A stretch of DNA of 54,461 nucleotides from a virus: the IMG/VR virus record IMGVR_UViG_3300022912_000011, positions 1 through 54,461 of that record; one strand, 5' to 3'. Numbering within the stretch: the stretch's first letter is position 1; each line of letters opens with the position of its first letter. Positions 8,050 to 14,992 of the stretch are shown in pieces. Made by a program: the position numbers and the translations under genes. The notes beneath the pieces were generated by a model that did not search any database, was not told where the DNA came from, and was given only the letters and a program-made list of their open reading frames with translations.

Positions 8050-8079
8050 TCTCATGCTATAGGCATGTGCCTTTCTTAG

Positions 8080-8526
8080 TTAGTTATTGCCTTTTGCATT
8101 GAAGGCGAACAGGATTTCATCCCCTGCCTTGATTATGGTAGAGAGTTTGGAATCCTCGTTGTTCACGCAGACATTCATTCCTTCCATGTCCTTTGCGCGA
8201 ACTTCCGCCAGTTTCGCCACATCCTCCACTGTAAAGGCTCCATCCTTTACACCAGCGAGGGGCAGCATGACCGTGGTTCCGTCCCCCGGCACTTTCGATA
8301 CCTTGATAGCAACCTGTTCAGCATTGCCCTTGGCATCATCGGCTACCGATATAGCATCCCCATCCTCGACAGGGGCATCCAGATCGGTATCGTTACCATT
8401 AAGCTGGACATCCTGACCGTCAACCTCAAGCTGTCCTTTCTTCAGGACATCAGCCACGGAAGCTCCTTCAGCAACAGTAACGTCCAACACATCACCGGGA
8501 ACCATGATCAGGGTAATCTTTGCCAT
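8080..8526 (-). CDS. Tandem ubiquitin-like (beta-grasp, ThiS/MoaD-type) protein
   Basis: Protein of 148 aa made of two related beta-grasp units. Unit 1 (about 1-67) runs from ITLIMVPGD through SVADVLKKGQLEVDG to VEDGDAISV. Unit 2 (about 72-146) runs from IKVSKVPGD through VEDVAKLAEV to KAGDEILFAF. The DGDAI/AGDEI turn before the last strand is the hallmark of ThiS/MoaD/Ubl proteins. Both units end in the same tetrapeptide, AKGN (65-68 and 144-147), and two residues at most follow it. There is no native Gly-Gly end, so processing by the JAMM protease (9690-10571) to expose Gly67 and Gly146 is a reasonable inference. It is the last gene of the cassette and visibly more GC-rich than its neighbours. 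ATG 8526 has a GAAAGG site. Confidence 0.75.
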   Translation of the reverse strand: MAKITLIMVPGDVLDVTVAEGASVADVLKKGQLEVDGQDVQLNGNDTDLDAPVEDGDAISVADDAKGNAEQVAIKVSKVPGDGTTVMLPLAGVKDGAFTVEDVAKLAEVRAKDMEGMNVCVNNEDSKLSTIIKAGDEILFAFNAKGNN

Positions 8527-8596
8527 AATAGTTTAAACCTTTCGTTATGTTTCGGCACTACATTAATCCAACAATGTACATACATCTGACCTTGAC

Positions 8597-9325
8597 TTAT
8601 GCTCCGTATTTTGAGGTCAGGATAATATGTGGACGGAGCGAAAATTGCAACTTGTTAATTTCAGGCAGTTTGTCGTTAGGCAGTATCTCCTTTCTGGTAG
8701 TGCCGTACAAGAAATTAGCACAATAGATGAATGACCAGATAGCATATCCAGACAAAATATCTGCTGTACTACCTATTGAAAGTGGAGTCCCACATGGACT
8801 TGCGGGAACATCCTCATCCTTTACATCTAACGTTCCATCATACTTCTCTACTATCTTCGGTATAGTCATGGGAATAGAGTACACAATCCCATGTAGAACG
8901 TCCATTCGGGTTTCGATTACCCACTTGGTATCAAACCCTTCTTGAATTATGTTTCTGAATATATCCCTTCTCGAATCAAAAGAGTCAGTCAGAAGGAATA
9001 CTACTCCATCAAAAGTATTGGGGTCGTGTTCAGCAGAATTCACTCTCATGTTGTAAGTGTGAATCCTCTTTTGTTCCAGATCGGCACATATTTTACTCAG
9101 AGCGTCAACCTTATACTCTCCTATATCATTGTTGGTATAAGGCTGATTCCCTATATTATGCCTTTCTACTTTATCAAAATCATACACATGAAGCTGTTGT
9201 GGAGGCAGTCCCATCTTGATAAGACTAATTGCTACCCTCGCACCAGTAGCTCCTGCGCCTACTACATGTACATTGTCTTTAAACTTGGTAGGATTAAAGA
9301 CATCATTACTTCTAGTTATGTCCAA
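8597..9325 (-). CDS. E1-like ubiquitin-activating enzyme (ThiF/MoeB fold)
   Basis: Protein of 242 aa. The Rossmann core shows VVGAGATGARVA (GxGxxG at 23-28), the ribose-binding acid in VYDFD (Asp49/Asp51), then DKVERHNIGNQ (51-61), matching the DxVExxNxxRQ signature of ThiF/E1. It is followed by GEYKVDAL with the conserved Lys72 and LLTDSFDSR (Asp114). Cys178 in ASPCGTPLSIGS is the best candidate catalytic cysteine, as it precedes the small-residue loop seen in this family. The family adenylates the C-terminal glycine of a Ubl and may form a thioester. There are no CxxC zinc pairs. Start is TTG 9325 with AAGGAG 8 nt upstream. The gene lies between the small 126-aa protein gene and the Ubl gene in one leftward operon. 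Confidence 0.9.
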   Translation of the reverse strand: MDITRSNDVFNPTKFKDNVHVVGAGATGARVAISLIKMGLPPQQLHVYDFDKVERHNIGNQPYTNNDIGEYKVDALSKICADLEQKRIHTYNMRVNSAEHDPNTFDGVVFLLTDSFDSRRDIFRNIIQEGFDTKWVIETRMDVLHGIVYSIPMTIPKIVEKYDGTLDVKDEDVPASPCGTPLSIGSTADILSGYAIWSFIYCANFLYGTTRKEILPNDKLPEINKLQFSLRPHIILTSKYGA

Positions 9326-9337
9326 ACGTATTGCTCC

Positions 9338-9718
9338 TTATAATGTTACTGATGCTTCAGAGGATTCCGCCCCGGCCTTCCATTGATCAAGAATTGTCCT
9401 GTAATACTTAGGACTACAGCCGTAATTCATAAACTCATCGGGAGGAATGCAAAGGTACATGGTTAAATATTTGTATAACGGAAGAGAGTCCATGTAACAT
9501 ATAGCAGATTCTTTACTATAGACAGGAGTTATATCACATATCTCTTGCTTACTCTCTGTCATATGTTTCTCTATAATGAAGGCAGGAAGCCCCATAGCGA
9601 AAAGGTCTTTTGGATATTTCAGCAGATTCGCCATGAGTATATCTTTTATGTATTCTCCCTGCTCTTCTTCTGCAAACCTTGTGGCTTCGTCAAGATCGAT
9701 CAACGATTCCGAATTCAA
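9338..9718 (-). CDS. Unknown 126-aa protein within the Ubl cassette
   Basis: Acidic, mostly helical protein with two cysteines in the C-terminal half (CIPPDEF and YGCSPKYY). The frame opens at TTG 9718, overlapping the JAMM gene end by 29 nt, without a strong ribosome site. ATG 9634 is an alternative that would give about 98 aa. Its conserved place between the JAMM and E1 genes suggests a substrate adaptor or E1/E2 partner. No family was recognised, so this role is inference from position only. Confidence 0.6.
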   Translation of the reverse strand: MNSESLIDLDEATRFAEEEQGEYIKDILMANLLKYPKDLFAMGLPAFIIEKHMTESKQEICDITPVYSKESAICYMDSLPLYKYLTMYLCIPPDEFMNYGCSPKYYRTILDQWKAGAESSEASVTL

Positions 9719-10571
9719 ACTGGTCTTGTGTTCCGTACTGGCTTTCCCACCATGCGACGTCTGCTGCCCCGACCCCTGTGTCTGTAGAAAGCCGAACCGA
9801 CCTCCGATCAGAGGAATTTGTATGCGTTTTGAATACCTGAACTTTTTCCAGATACTCCTGAATTAATGGGTCATTGTCCATGACTACGGCTTCGGGAACC
9901 CAATTTAGATTCTTAATTATGATTCCCTTTTTATAATGCCACATGTCAATGATAACTTTACCATTCTTGTTGAATATTCCCCTGAACATATAAGAAGGAG
10001 CAAGTTTCCCTCCTTGTCCAAAGGTCTTCATCTGTGCATTATCCTGCGAAGAGGGTTCAACTCCCATATTTACATGACTATGCCCCCAAAAGCGCAATTC
10101 CCTTATAATCTTGATAGCATTTGCTTTTGGGGTCATATTTTTCAGTAAGTCTGTGACTATGCGATTGATTCCCTTGCCGGAAGCATCAGTCTCTCCACCA
10201 GATACTCTTTGCTCTGGTAGAAATATATCGTACAATCGAAACACATCAGACTTTACTTTCTCGACTGCTCCGAACCAACTTATCTCATGCCCTGCAATTG
10301 AGACAAGAGTCTGTTGTTTAGATAAAGCCTCTTGAGATATAATCATTTTTGGATTAAAGCTCACAGTGAATTCTGGCTTACCCTTATCTGTCCTGAACGG
10401 TAAGGCCAAGTCAGTTGAGACTTCAGACTTATAAAGACTTATTTTCTTTTCCTTGCCATCTTCCGAGATGATCTTAGTCTCTATATATCCAGAGTTATTC
10501 TCTGCTTCTTTCTTCTTGTTCTTGCCTTTCTTTGCATTTTTTTCGCTCTTCGTTAGTTTCTTTCTCACCAT
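9690..10571 (-). CDS. JAMM/MPN+ metalloprotease (deubiquitinase-like)
   Basis: Protein of 293 aa. Residues 1-30 are a Lys-rich, probably disordered tail. The JAB/MPN domain spans about 65-230. Glu96 in GHEISWFG is the catalytic glutamate, and GHSHVNMGVEPSSQDN gives the exact JAMM zinc motif His164-x-His166-x7-Ser174-xx-Asp177. The family hydrolyses isopeptide or peptide bonds after the C-terminal Gly of ubiquitin-like proteins. Next to E1, Ubl and an E2-like gene, it probably matures the tandem Ubl and/or removes it from targets. There is no NlpC/P60 domain, and it is not in the tail module, unlike lambda gpK-type JAB proteins. ATG 10571 follows AAAGGA. Confidence 0.92.
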   Translation of the reverse strand: MVRKKLTKSEKNAKKGKNKKKEAENNSGYIETKIISEDGKEKKISLYKSEVSTDLALPFRTDKGKPEFTVSFNPKMIISQEALSKQQTLVSIAGHEISWFGAVEKVKSDVFRLYDIFLPEQRVSGGETDASGKGINRIVTDLLKNMTPKANAIKIIRELRFWGHSHVNMGVEPSSQDNAQMKTFGQGGKLAPSYMFRGIFNKNGKVIIDMWHYKKGIIIKNLNWVPEAVVMDNDPLIQEYLEKVQVFKTHTNSSDRRSVRLSTDTGVGAADVAWWESQYGTQDQFEFGIVDRS

Positions 10572-10619
10572 GCTTCAATTCCTTTCAAAAGGATAGGCAC
10601 TACAGTTATTAAGAGAGAA

Positions 10620-12776
10620 TTACGCTCCTACATGAGTCATAAGCATTTCTTCTGATTCTCCAAGCACTTTCTTAGAGTACTTGGTCAAGTATTTAGGTTC
10701 AAGGATTCTGAGTTGCCTCATATAATAGAAGTAGTTACCTTGCAAAACCTCCTTGAGATTAAAGTTGTTATCAGCCAAATACTTAACAAACTCTCCTTCT
10801 GTAGCTCCTTTTTCAAATCCTTTGATGAAAGTTTTATTATTTTCATCAATCCAAGGCCAACTATGGACACCTTTACCCCATGTATCTTTGACATTAGCGG
10901 ATTGTAGGTAAGATATAATCCTACCCACAGCTTCCGCATATCTATTCTCTCCTATAAGCTGAGTCAGTACTGCTCCTACATTACCATAGCAAGGCCCACC
11001 ACTAATAGGCACATGTGGAGCAATATGCCTTCTCTTAGTTCTGCCTAAACAATTAAGTACATCCAATGGCTTATACTTGATGAATGACATGTTCTTATTC
11101 ATTGGCAGTGTTATCTGAATTTTACCTATCAGATGCAATATTCCTGATCGACTGTCTCTGCAAAATAAAGGCTTTGTGCCTATATACAGAGTAGAAGTCT
11201 TTTCATTAGATATCACTTGATCTACTTTTGATAAAGAAAGTAGATTCTCCCATTGTTTTTCTATCGTGTTGGAGGTTTTGATAGCTAAAGTAGTTTCAAT
11301 CTGCTCTTGTTTGTCATGAATTATTTCTATATCTGAAGACGATTTCATAAGTTGAGTTAGAAGATGTTCATGTCTTTCTCTCAAACTCTTTTCCGTTTTG
11401 GTTAACTTATCTTTCTCTGTTCGAAATTGGATTAAACAATTATCTACATACTGTTTCTTTGCTATTTCCATCTTTTGTTTCGGAGTAAGGCGTTTTTCTT
11501 TCTTCTTTTTAGTGAATTCATTCAGAAGCGATGGGTCTGCTTCTATTATAGAATTGATTTCATCAAAAGCCCACTCTAAGTATTTAAAAGCAAGAGCGTT
11601 TTTACTAGTTGGAGTATATGGCTCTCTTTTTATGTTAATAAATATTCCTTTTTTGGGAACAATTCCTCCCAATTCAAAATCAAATTCCTTTACAAAAGGT
11701 ACAGCATCGTCTGTATTGCTTTTCTCTTCTGCCCTGATTGAAATCTTTGCAGAATGATGTTTAAGTCCATCTTGTATGGCATGACTTTGCACGATATGAG
11801 TCAATTGTTTAAAAGTTTCATATTTTTCTACATCGGCTTGCTTAGACAAATCCAAATCCAAGAGAATTTTATCTGGATTTGATTTTGATCTTACAGTTAC
11901 TTTTCCTATTCTTGGCCTATCTATCTCTCTTTCTATATATTGAGCGATATTTCTATACATGCCATGCCCATAAGTAGCTTCAAAAGAAAAGGCAAATATA
12001 GATATACTCTCATTGTTTTTTACAAAGGTATATCCTCCATAACCATGAGAGCAATTTGAATGTAAATCCATTATATCCATGCCACAGAGCATAGCTACAT
12101 GTTGGTTTTTAAGCCATTTCTTTCTGAAAGCTTCACAATGTGCTTCTCTTTTCATATGCATCATATGTGAGGTATGTGAGGAAGCAGATACTACTCTTGG
12201 AGTAGTGGACAGGCAAGAATAAGGAGCAGAGTAGAAGTAGCTATTCTCATACTGAGAGGAAGAATACTCTTGCTTCTTTCTCTTCCTTACTCCTGTCGTC
12301 ATGTATTCAAAATTAAAGGCTTCCTGTGAAAATGGTCTGAACATAGAAGCCTCATTCAGATTCAAGAAGGCAATAAACTCATTTGTACTCAAAAGAAAGA
12401 ATGCATTTTTACCTATTCCATTCAAGTGTGGATATCTTTTGAAATAACTATTTTGCATTTCTGTTGAGATATCACTATATTTTCTGAGAGGAATTCTTCC
12501 CATTTTCATATTTTTAAAAGGGAAAGAAGGGGAAGGGCATATGAGAACAGGGCTAAATCCCTGCTCAAGTGAATTTATAAGAGAAAGTTCAAAACCTTCT
12601 TTTATTTTGGCAGTAGCAGTTAAAGAAGGATATTTCTTTTCGGAAATATCTATACGTTCAGTCTTGTAAACCTTTTGCTTTATCAACGACTCCGCTATAG
12701 CGGCATGTGCTTTATCGGCAGTACTTCTGCGGTCTACAGCAACAGGAGTTTCAGTAACAAGAGTAGCCTTATTCAT
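10620..12776 (-). CDS. Large protein with candidate C-terminal E2 (UBC-like) domain
   Basis: Protein of 718 aa. Residues 1-165 are a beta-rich region of unknown fold. Residues 165-400 hold a His-rich segment (SSHTSHMMHMKREAHCEAF near 200) and further mixed alpha/beta sequence. Residues 420-510 are a charged coiled coil. Residues 525-640 resemble an E2 core: strand GILHLIGKIQITLP (545-558), then RRHIAPHVPISGGPCYGNV (582-600), recalling the HPHV...G..CLG layout of E2 active sites, with Cys596 as the candidate catalytic residue. A helix, EAVGRIISYLQSAN, follows. E2-like domains usually sit beside E1, JAB and Ubl genes in prokaryotic conjugation operons, as here. ATG 12776 overlaps the upstream stop (ATGA) and has GGAGA. 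E2 assignment is motif-based. Confidence 0.65.
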   Translation of the reverse strand: MNKATLVTETPVAVDRRSTADKAHAAIAESLIKQKVYKTERIDISEKKYPSLTATAKIKEGFELSLINSLEQGFSPVLICPSPSFPFKNMKMGRIPLRKYSDISTEMQNSYFKRYPHLNGIGKNAFFLLSTNEFIAFLNLNEASMFRPFSQEAFNFEYMTTGVRKRKKQEYSSSQYENSYFYSAPYSCLSTTPRVVSASSHTSHMMHMKREAHCEAFRKKWLKNQHVAMLCGMDIMDLHSNCSHGYGGYTFVKNNESISIFAFSFEATYGHGMYRNIAQYIEREIDRPRIGKVTVRSKSNPDKILLDLDLSKQADVEKYETFKQLTHIVQSHAIQDGLKHHSAKISIRAEEKSNTDDAVPFVKEFDFELGGIVPKKGIFINIKREPYTPTSKNALAFKYLEWAFDEINSIIEADPSLLNEFTKKKKEKRLTPKQKMEIAKKQYVDNCLIQFRTEKDKLTKTEKSLRERHEHLLTQLMKSSSDIEIIHDKQEQIETTLAIKTSNTIEKQWENLLSLSKVDQVISNEKTSTLYIGTKPLFCRDSRSGILHLIGKIQITLPMNKNMSFIKYKPLDVLNCLGRTKRRHIAPHVPISGGPCYGNVGAVLTQLIGENRYAEAVGRIISYLQSANVKDTWGKGVHSWPWIDENNKTFIKGFEKGATEGEFVKYLADNNFNLKEVLQGNYFYYMRQLRILEPKYLTKYSKKVLGESEEMLMTHVGA

Positions 12777-13057
12777 TTGCTCTCCAATATGATAGTAATC
12801 GAATCACCAATAATAACAGAGTCAGATACTAGAAACCTGATAGAAGCTTTGAGATCATTGACATAAACTATGCCTTTGCTACTAATAATTTCTCTCATCA
12901 CTTCTACGCAGGAATCTTGTTTAGTTTCTACGATATGATGCCAAATTGATTCAATCAACCTCTCCTTTTTTATTGGCTTAAAGATTATAGTTCTCTTTGG
13001 AGGAATACACCACAAAGGAACCCATATCAGTAGGCAAACTACAATAAGCTTTTTCAT
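12773..13057 (-). CDS. Small exported or membrane-anchored protein, 94 aa
   Basis: ATG 13057 has AGGAATAGG directly upstream; the longer frame to 13081 lacks a good site. An N-terminal hydrophobic stretch after MKK (LIVVCLLIWVPLWC) looks like a signal anchor. The remainder is a beta-rich soluble domain ending TIILESK. It is coupled by ATGA to the E2-like gene, so it is probably co-transcribed with the Ubl cassette. It may anchor or signal to that system at the envelope, but this is speculation. Confidence 0.55.
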   Translation of the reverse strand: MKKLIVVCLLIWVPLWCIPPKRTIIFKPIKKERLIESIWHHIVETKQDSCVEVMREIISSKGIVYVNDLKASIRFLVSDSVIIGDSITIILESK

Positions 13058-13058
13058 C

Positions 13059-13229
13059 CTATTCCTCTTTGATTGCGTCACAGATTAATTGCAGCCTCAG
13101 TTCAGTATCCTTGTTATTATCTAACAAGGGCAAGAAAACAGTAGCTCCTTCCTTTGGCTTTGCTCTTACCACCGTAACTGCTTTATCATCAATGATTAAC
13201 GTAAAATGATCAAGACGAGGGTCTGTCAT
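13059..13229 (-). CDS. Small 56-aa protein, unknown
   Basis: ATG 13229 follows GAGGCG. The sequence begins MTDPRLDHFTLIIDDKAVTV and looks beta-rich with a short C-terminal helix (ELRLQLICDAIKEE). It ends 1 nt before the next gene. No domain recognised. Confidence 0.5.
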   Translation of the reverse strand: MTDPRLDHFTLIIDDKAVTVVRAKPKEGATVFLPLLDNNKDTELRLQLICDAIKEE

Positions 13230-13345
13230 TATCGCCTCGTTGTTATAAGAGACACACAAAGACAGACAAAAAGACAGGATACTACAATTGCTGGCATTTG
13301 GTAGGCTACTTCCCCTACCTTTAGAAAAGTGTACATATCATACAT
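13229..13345 (-). CDS. 38-aa single-pass membrane peptide
   Basis: ATG 13345 is preceded by AGGGAGAT, 2-3 nt from the start, immediately downstream of the structured element 13363-13447. The product has one hydrophobic helix (MPAIVVSCLFVCLCVSLI) and a basic tail. A longer frame to 13441 would cross the hairpin and is disfavoured. The stop overlaps the next ATG. Confidence 0.45.
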   Translation of the reverse strand: MYDMYTFLKVGEVAYQMPAIVVSCLFVCLCVSLITTRR

Positions 13346-13362
13346 ATCGATCTCCCTAAAAT

Positions 13363-13447
13363 ATAAACTTGTCCTGCCCCCCACCAGAATTTCACTGGTC
13401 TTCGATTGTGGTTTGACGTCTACCCCACTCAGGCAGGACAAGTTTAT
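13363..13447 (-). promoter_or_regulatory. 85-nt structured leader element closed by a 16-bp stem
   Basis: The arms 13363-13378 and 13432-13447 pair perfectly over 16 bp. The interior can form two further helices: accag/ctggt around 13383-13400, and a gtgg/ccac pair in the remaining part. The result is a three-way-junction-like fold. On the minus strand it ends just upstream of the ribosome site of the 38-aa membrane peptide. It may be a cis-regulatory RNA, a processing site or a small RNA. It does not match any riboswitch consensus I can name. Confidence 0.45.
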
Positions 13448-13452
13448 TGCTT

Positions 13453-13695
13453 TTATATTTCAGTTACATTAGAAGCAAAGAGTTCTGGCCTTCTCAGCAA
13501 TTCATCATCCAGATAGTCATACTTTCCACGTTTCTTAGCGGCAGTAAATCGTTCCCAACAATCATCTTCCTGCACCTTCTTCAGCATTGCAGCTTTGGAA
13601 AATTCTTGTTTCTTTTCTTTTGCTCGTACATTTTTCTTTGCAGCAGCAGGGTCAATAGAAGCTTGGAGTGCTGCAAACGAATTAAACTTTTTCAT
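13453..13695 (-). CDS. Basic 80-aa protein, unknown
   Basis: Begins MKKFNSFAALQASIDPAAAK and has a strongly basic helical centre (KKNVRAKEKKQEFSKAAMLKK), then an acidic-aromatic C-terminus. AAGGGAGAAAGC precedes the ATG. It could bind nucleic acid, but there is no specific motif. Confidence 0.5.
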   Translation of the reverse strand: MKKFNSFAALQASIDPAAAKKNVRAKEKKQEFSKAAMLKKVQEDDCWERFTAAKKRGKYDYLDDELLRRPELFASNVTEI

Positions 13696-13754
13696 TGCTT
13701 TCTCCCTTATCTAATGGTTAGAGTAAAGTTATTGCTATTACTATGTAGTGAAGC

Positions 13755-14042
13755 TCATTTCTTAAATACCTTTCCCCCTATATATAGGGTATGAGTAATA
13801 AGAATTGTATCAAAGATGTACGCCATCTTGCCCATAGATTGAAGCAAAGATATCTGCTTGTCATTATAGATAATAAACTTCCTTCCTTCTACTATATCCA
13901 TAAGCAATTCAGGAGAACGCATCTCCATCATACAATACTCATAGATATATGTGAATAAGACCTTGCTAGGGTCTAGCTCATATTCTGCTTTCTTCTGTCC
14001 CAACTGCATGACAGATACTATTGGTTCAGATGGCGGCATCAT
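13755..14042 (-). CDS. 95-aa protein, unknown
   Basis: ATG 14042 (or the adjacent ATG 14039) follows AAGGAG. The sequence is Met-rich, with amphipathic helices (YIYEYCMMEMRSPELLMDIV) and a C-terminal hydrophobic patch. No family recognised. It is tightly packed with the 63-aa membrane protein gene upstream (6 nt gap). Confidence 0.5.
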   Translation of the reverse strand: MMPPSEPIVSVMQLGQKKAEYELDPSKVLFTYIYEYCMMEMRSPELLMDIVEGRKFIIYNDKQISLLQSMGKMAYIFDTILITHTLYIGGKVFKK

Positions 14043-14048
14043 TTCTCC

Positions 14049-14240
14049 TTAAAACATGTTGAGCATAGATTCAGGATATAATCCTAAAATAACAAAGACT
14101 AAAGTAATTGTGCCAAGGATGAGATACGTCATAACTATAAAAGCTGCAATAAAAAATAACATCATGCAGATTCCAGAAATTACTGTTATCCACTCACGGC
14201 TCCATATAAAATCTGATAGTTTTCTTTTTATAGCTTTCAT
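14049..14240 (-). CDS. 63-aa integral membrane protein
   Basis: Two hydrophobic helices (about 20-40 and 42-58) follow a basic N-terminus (MKAIKRKLSDFIWSREW). ATG 14240 overlaps the stop of the upstream zinc-ribbon gene. It could affect the host membrane during infection. Function unknown. Confidence 0.5.
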   Translation of the reverse strand: MKAIKRKLSDFIWSREWITVISGICMMLFFIAAFIVMTYLILGTITLVFVILGLYPESMLNMF

Positions 14241-14371
14241 TCATTATCCCCTTTAGAACATTTGCAACATTTATCTTTTCTTAGGATAGATTCACAATCA
14301 TTGTAACTTGTATATTCTTTTTCACATTTAGCGCATTTAAGTCCATAAGGATAGTTGTGTCCGTTTACCAT
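14237..14371 (-). CDS. 44-aa zinc-ribbon peptide
   Basis: ATG 14371 follows CGAGGG; the stop overlaps the next start (ATGA). CAKC near residue 13 and CCKC near residue 35 make a complete four-cysteine zinc knuckle. It is one of many tiny zinc-binding proteins in this phage. Confidence 0.5.
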   Translation of the reverse strand: MVNGHNYPYGLKCAKCEKEYTSYNDCESILRKDKCCKCSKGDNE

Positions 14372-14416
14372 TATAGCCCTCGTTTTCTATCCTTTTCTAA
14401 TCAAGATACAAGAAAA

Positions 14417-14450
14417 CCCCTCTCACTCTATTATTCTAGAGTGAGAGGGG
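14417..14450 (-). terminator. Intrinsic terminator for the leftward genes
   Basis: A perfect 14-bp stem (cccctctcactcta / complement) with a 6-nt loop, followed on the minus strand by ttttcttgt. It lies 7 nt after the stop of the 71-aa gene. Confidence 0.75.
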
Positions 14451-14456
14451 AATAGA

Positions 14457-14672
14457 TTATAACCTGTCAGCTTCCCGCCTTATTCTTACAACAGCTAACT
14501 TGATCATTCTGCCAACAGGCCATACGATAAACGCACTGGTATTGATAGCTTCGAGATAGTCAGCTATGCTATTAAGCTCGCATTTAATCATTTTGAGCTT
14601 TTTAATGCATTCATCCAATACAGCGTCTATCTCTGCTGATGTCATTTTCAACTGCTCGTCTTTGTCTACCAT
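14457..14672 (-). CDS. 71-aa helical protein, unknown
   Basis: Begins MVDKDEQLKMTSAEIDAVLD. It has a predicted long helix with acidic and basic faces, then a short hydrophobic stretch (TSAFIVWPVGRMIKLAVV) near the C-terminus. It is followed by the terminator at 14417-14450. No family recognised. Confidence 0.5.
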   Translation of the reverse strand: MVDKDEQLKMTSAEIDAVLDECIKKLKMIKCELNSIADYLEAINTSAFIVWPVGRMIKLAVVRIRREADRL

Positions 14673-14743
14673 CCGAATTTATCCTTTGTTATAAGGTAAA
14701 AGAGAATTGTAATGATTACTATCAGTATTGCAATACTAAGCAT
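14666..14743 (-). CDS. 25-aa hydrophobic peptide
   Basis: Starts at ATG 14743 inside the end of the upstream gene and overlaps the start of the 71-aa gene. Almost the whole product is one membrane helix (MLSIAILIVIITILFYLI). The tight overlap on both sides supports it, but its length leaves doubt. Confidence 0.35.
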   Translation of the reverse strand: MLSIAILIVIITILFYLITKDKFGW

Positions 14744-14984
14744 TGGCTTTCTCCAATATGTCAAGTTTAGCTACATCTATTTCATTGATCAACTCAGATG
14801 CAAAGCTAAAGAACCCCCGTTGAGGATTCTTTTTATCTTCCGCAAGCCACACATTACCAGTGATAAGATACCACTGCATGCCACCATGAAAGATGTCTAA
14901 TTCAATTTGTATTTCTGTATCGCCAGTGATATAGTTATTCTTGAATATATCTCTAGCTTCAGCTTCAGGCAATATCCCTCGCAT
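14736..14984 (-). CDS. 82-aa protein, unknown
   Basis: ATG 14984 has AGGAGA 5 nt upstream; the longer frame to 15035 runs antisense to nothing but overlaps the 46-aa membrane peptide and lacks a ribosome site. The product begins MRGILPEAEARDIFKNNYIT and has a beta-rich middle (IQIELDIFHGGMQWYLITG). This resembles small phage proteins of unknown function. Confidence 0.5.
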   Translation of the reverse strand: MRGILPEAEARDIFKNNYITGDTEIQIELDIFHGGMQWYLITGNVWLAEDKKNPQRGFFSFASELINEIDVAKLDILEKANA

Positions 14985-14992
14985 AATCTCTC

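Noticed and set aside
8087-8416. 109-aa frame antisense to the Ubl gene
   Set aside because: Ser/Thr/Pro-rich shadow of the Ubl gene with no ribosome site.
8080-9325. ThiF and ThiS/MoaD-like genes as a thiamine or molybdopterin pathway
   Set aside because: No ThiG, ThiE, MoaE, MoeA or sulfurtransferase gene accompanies them, while JAMM and E2-like genes do. The tandem Ubl also does not end in Gly-Gly.
9690-10571. JAMM protein as a lambda gpK-type tail-tip protein
   Set aside because: It has no NlpC/P60 domain, is not in the tail module, and is transcribed away from the structural genes with E1 and Ubl.
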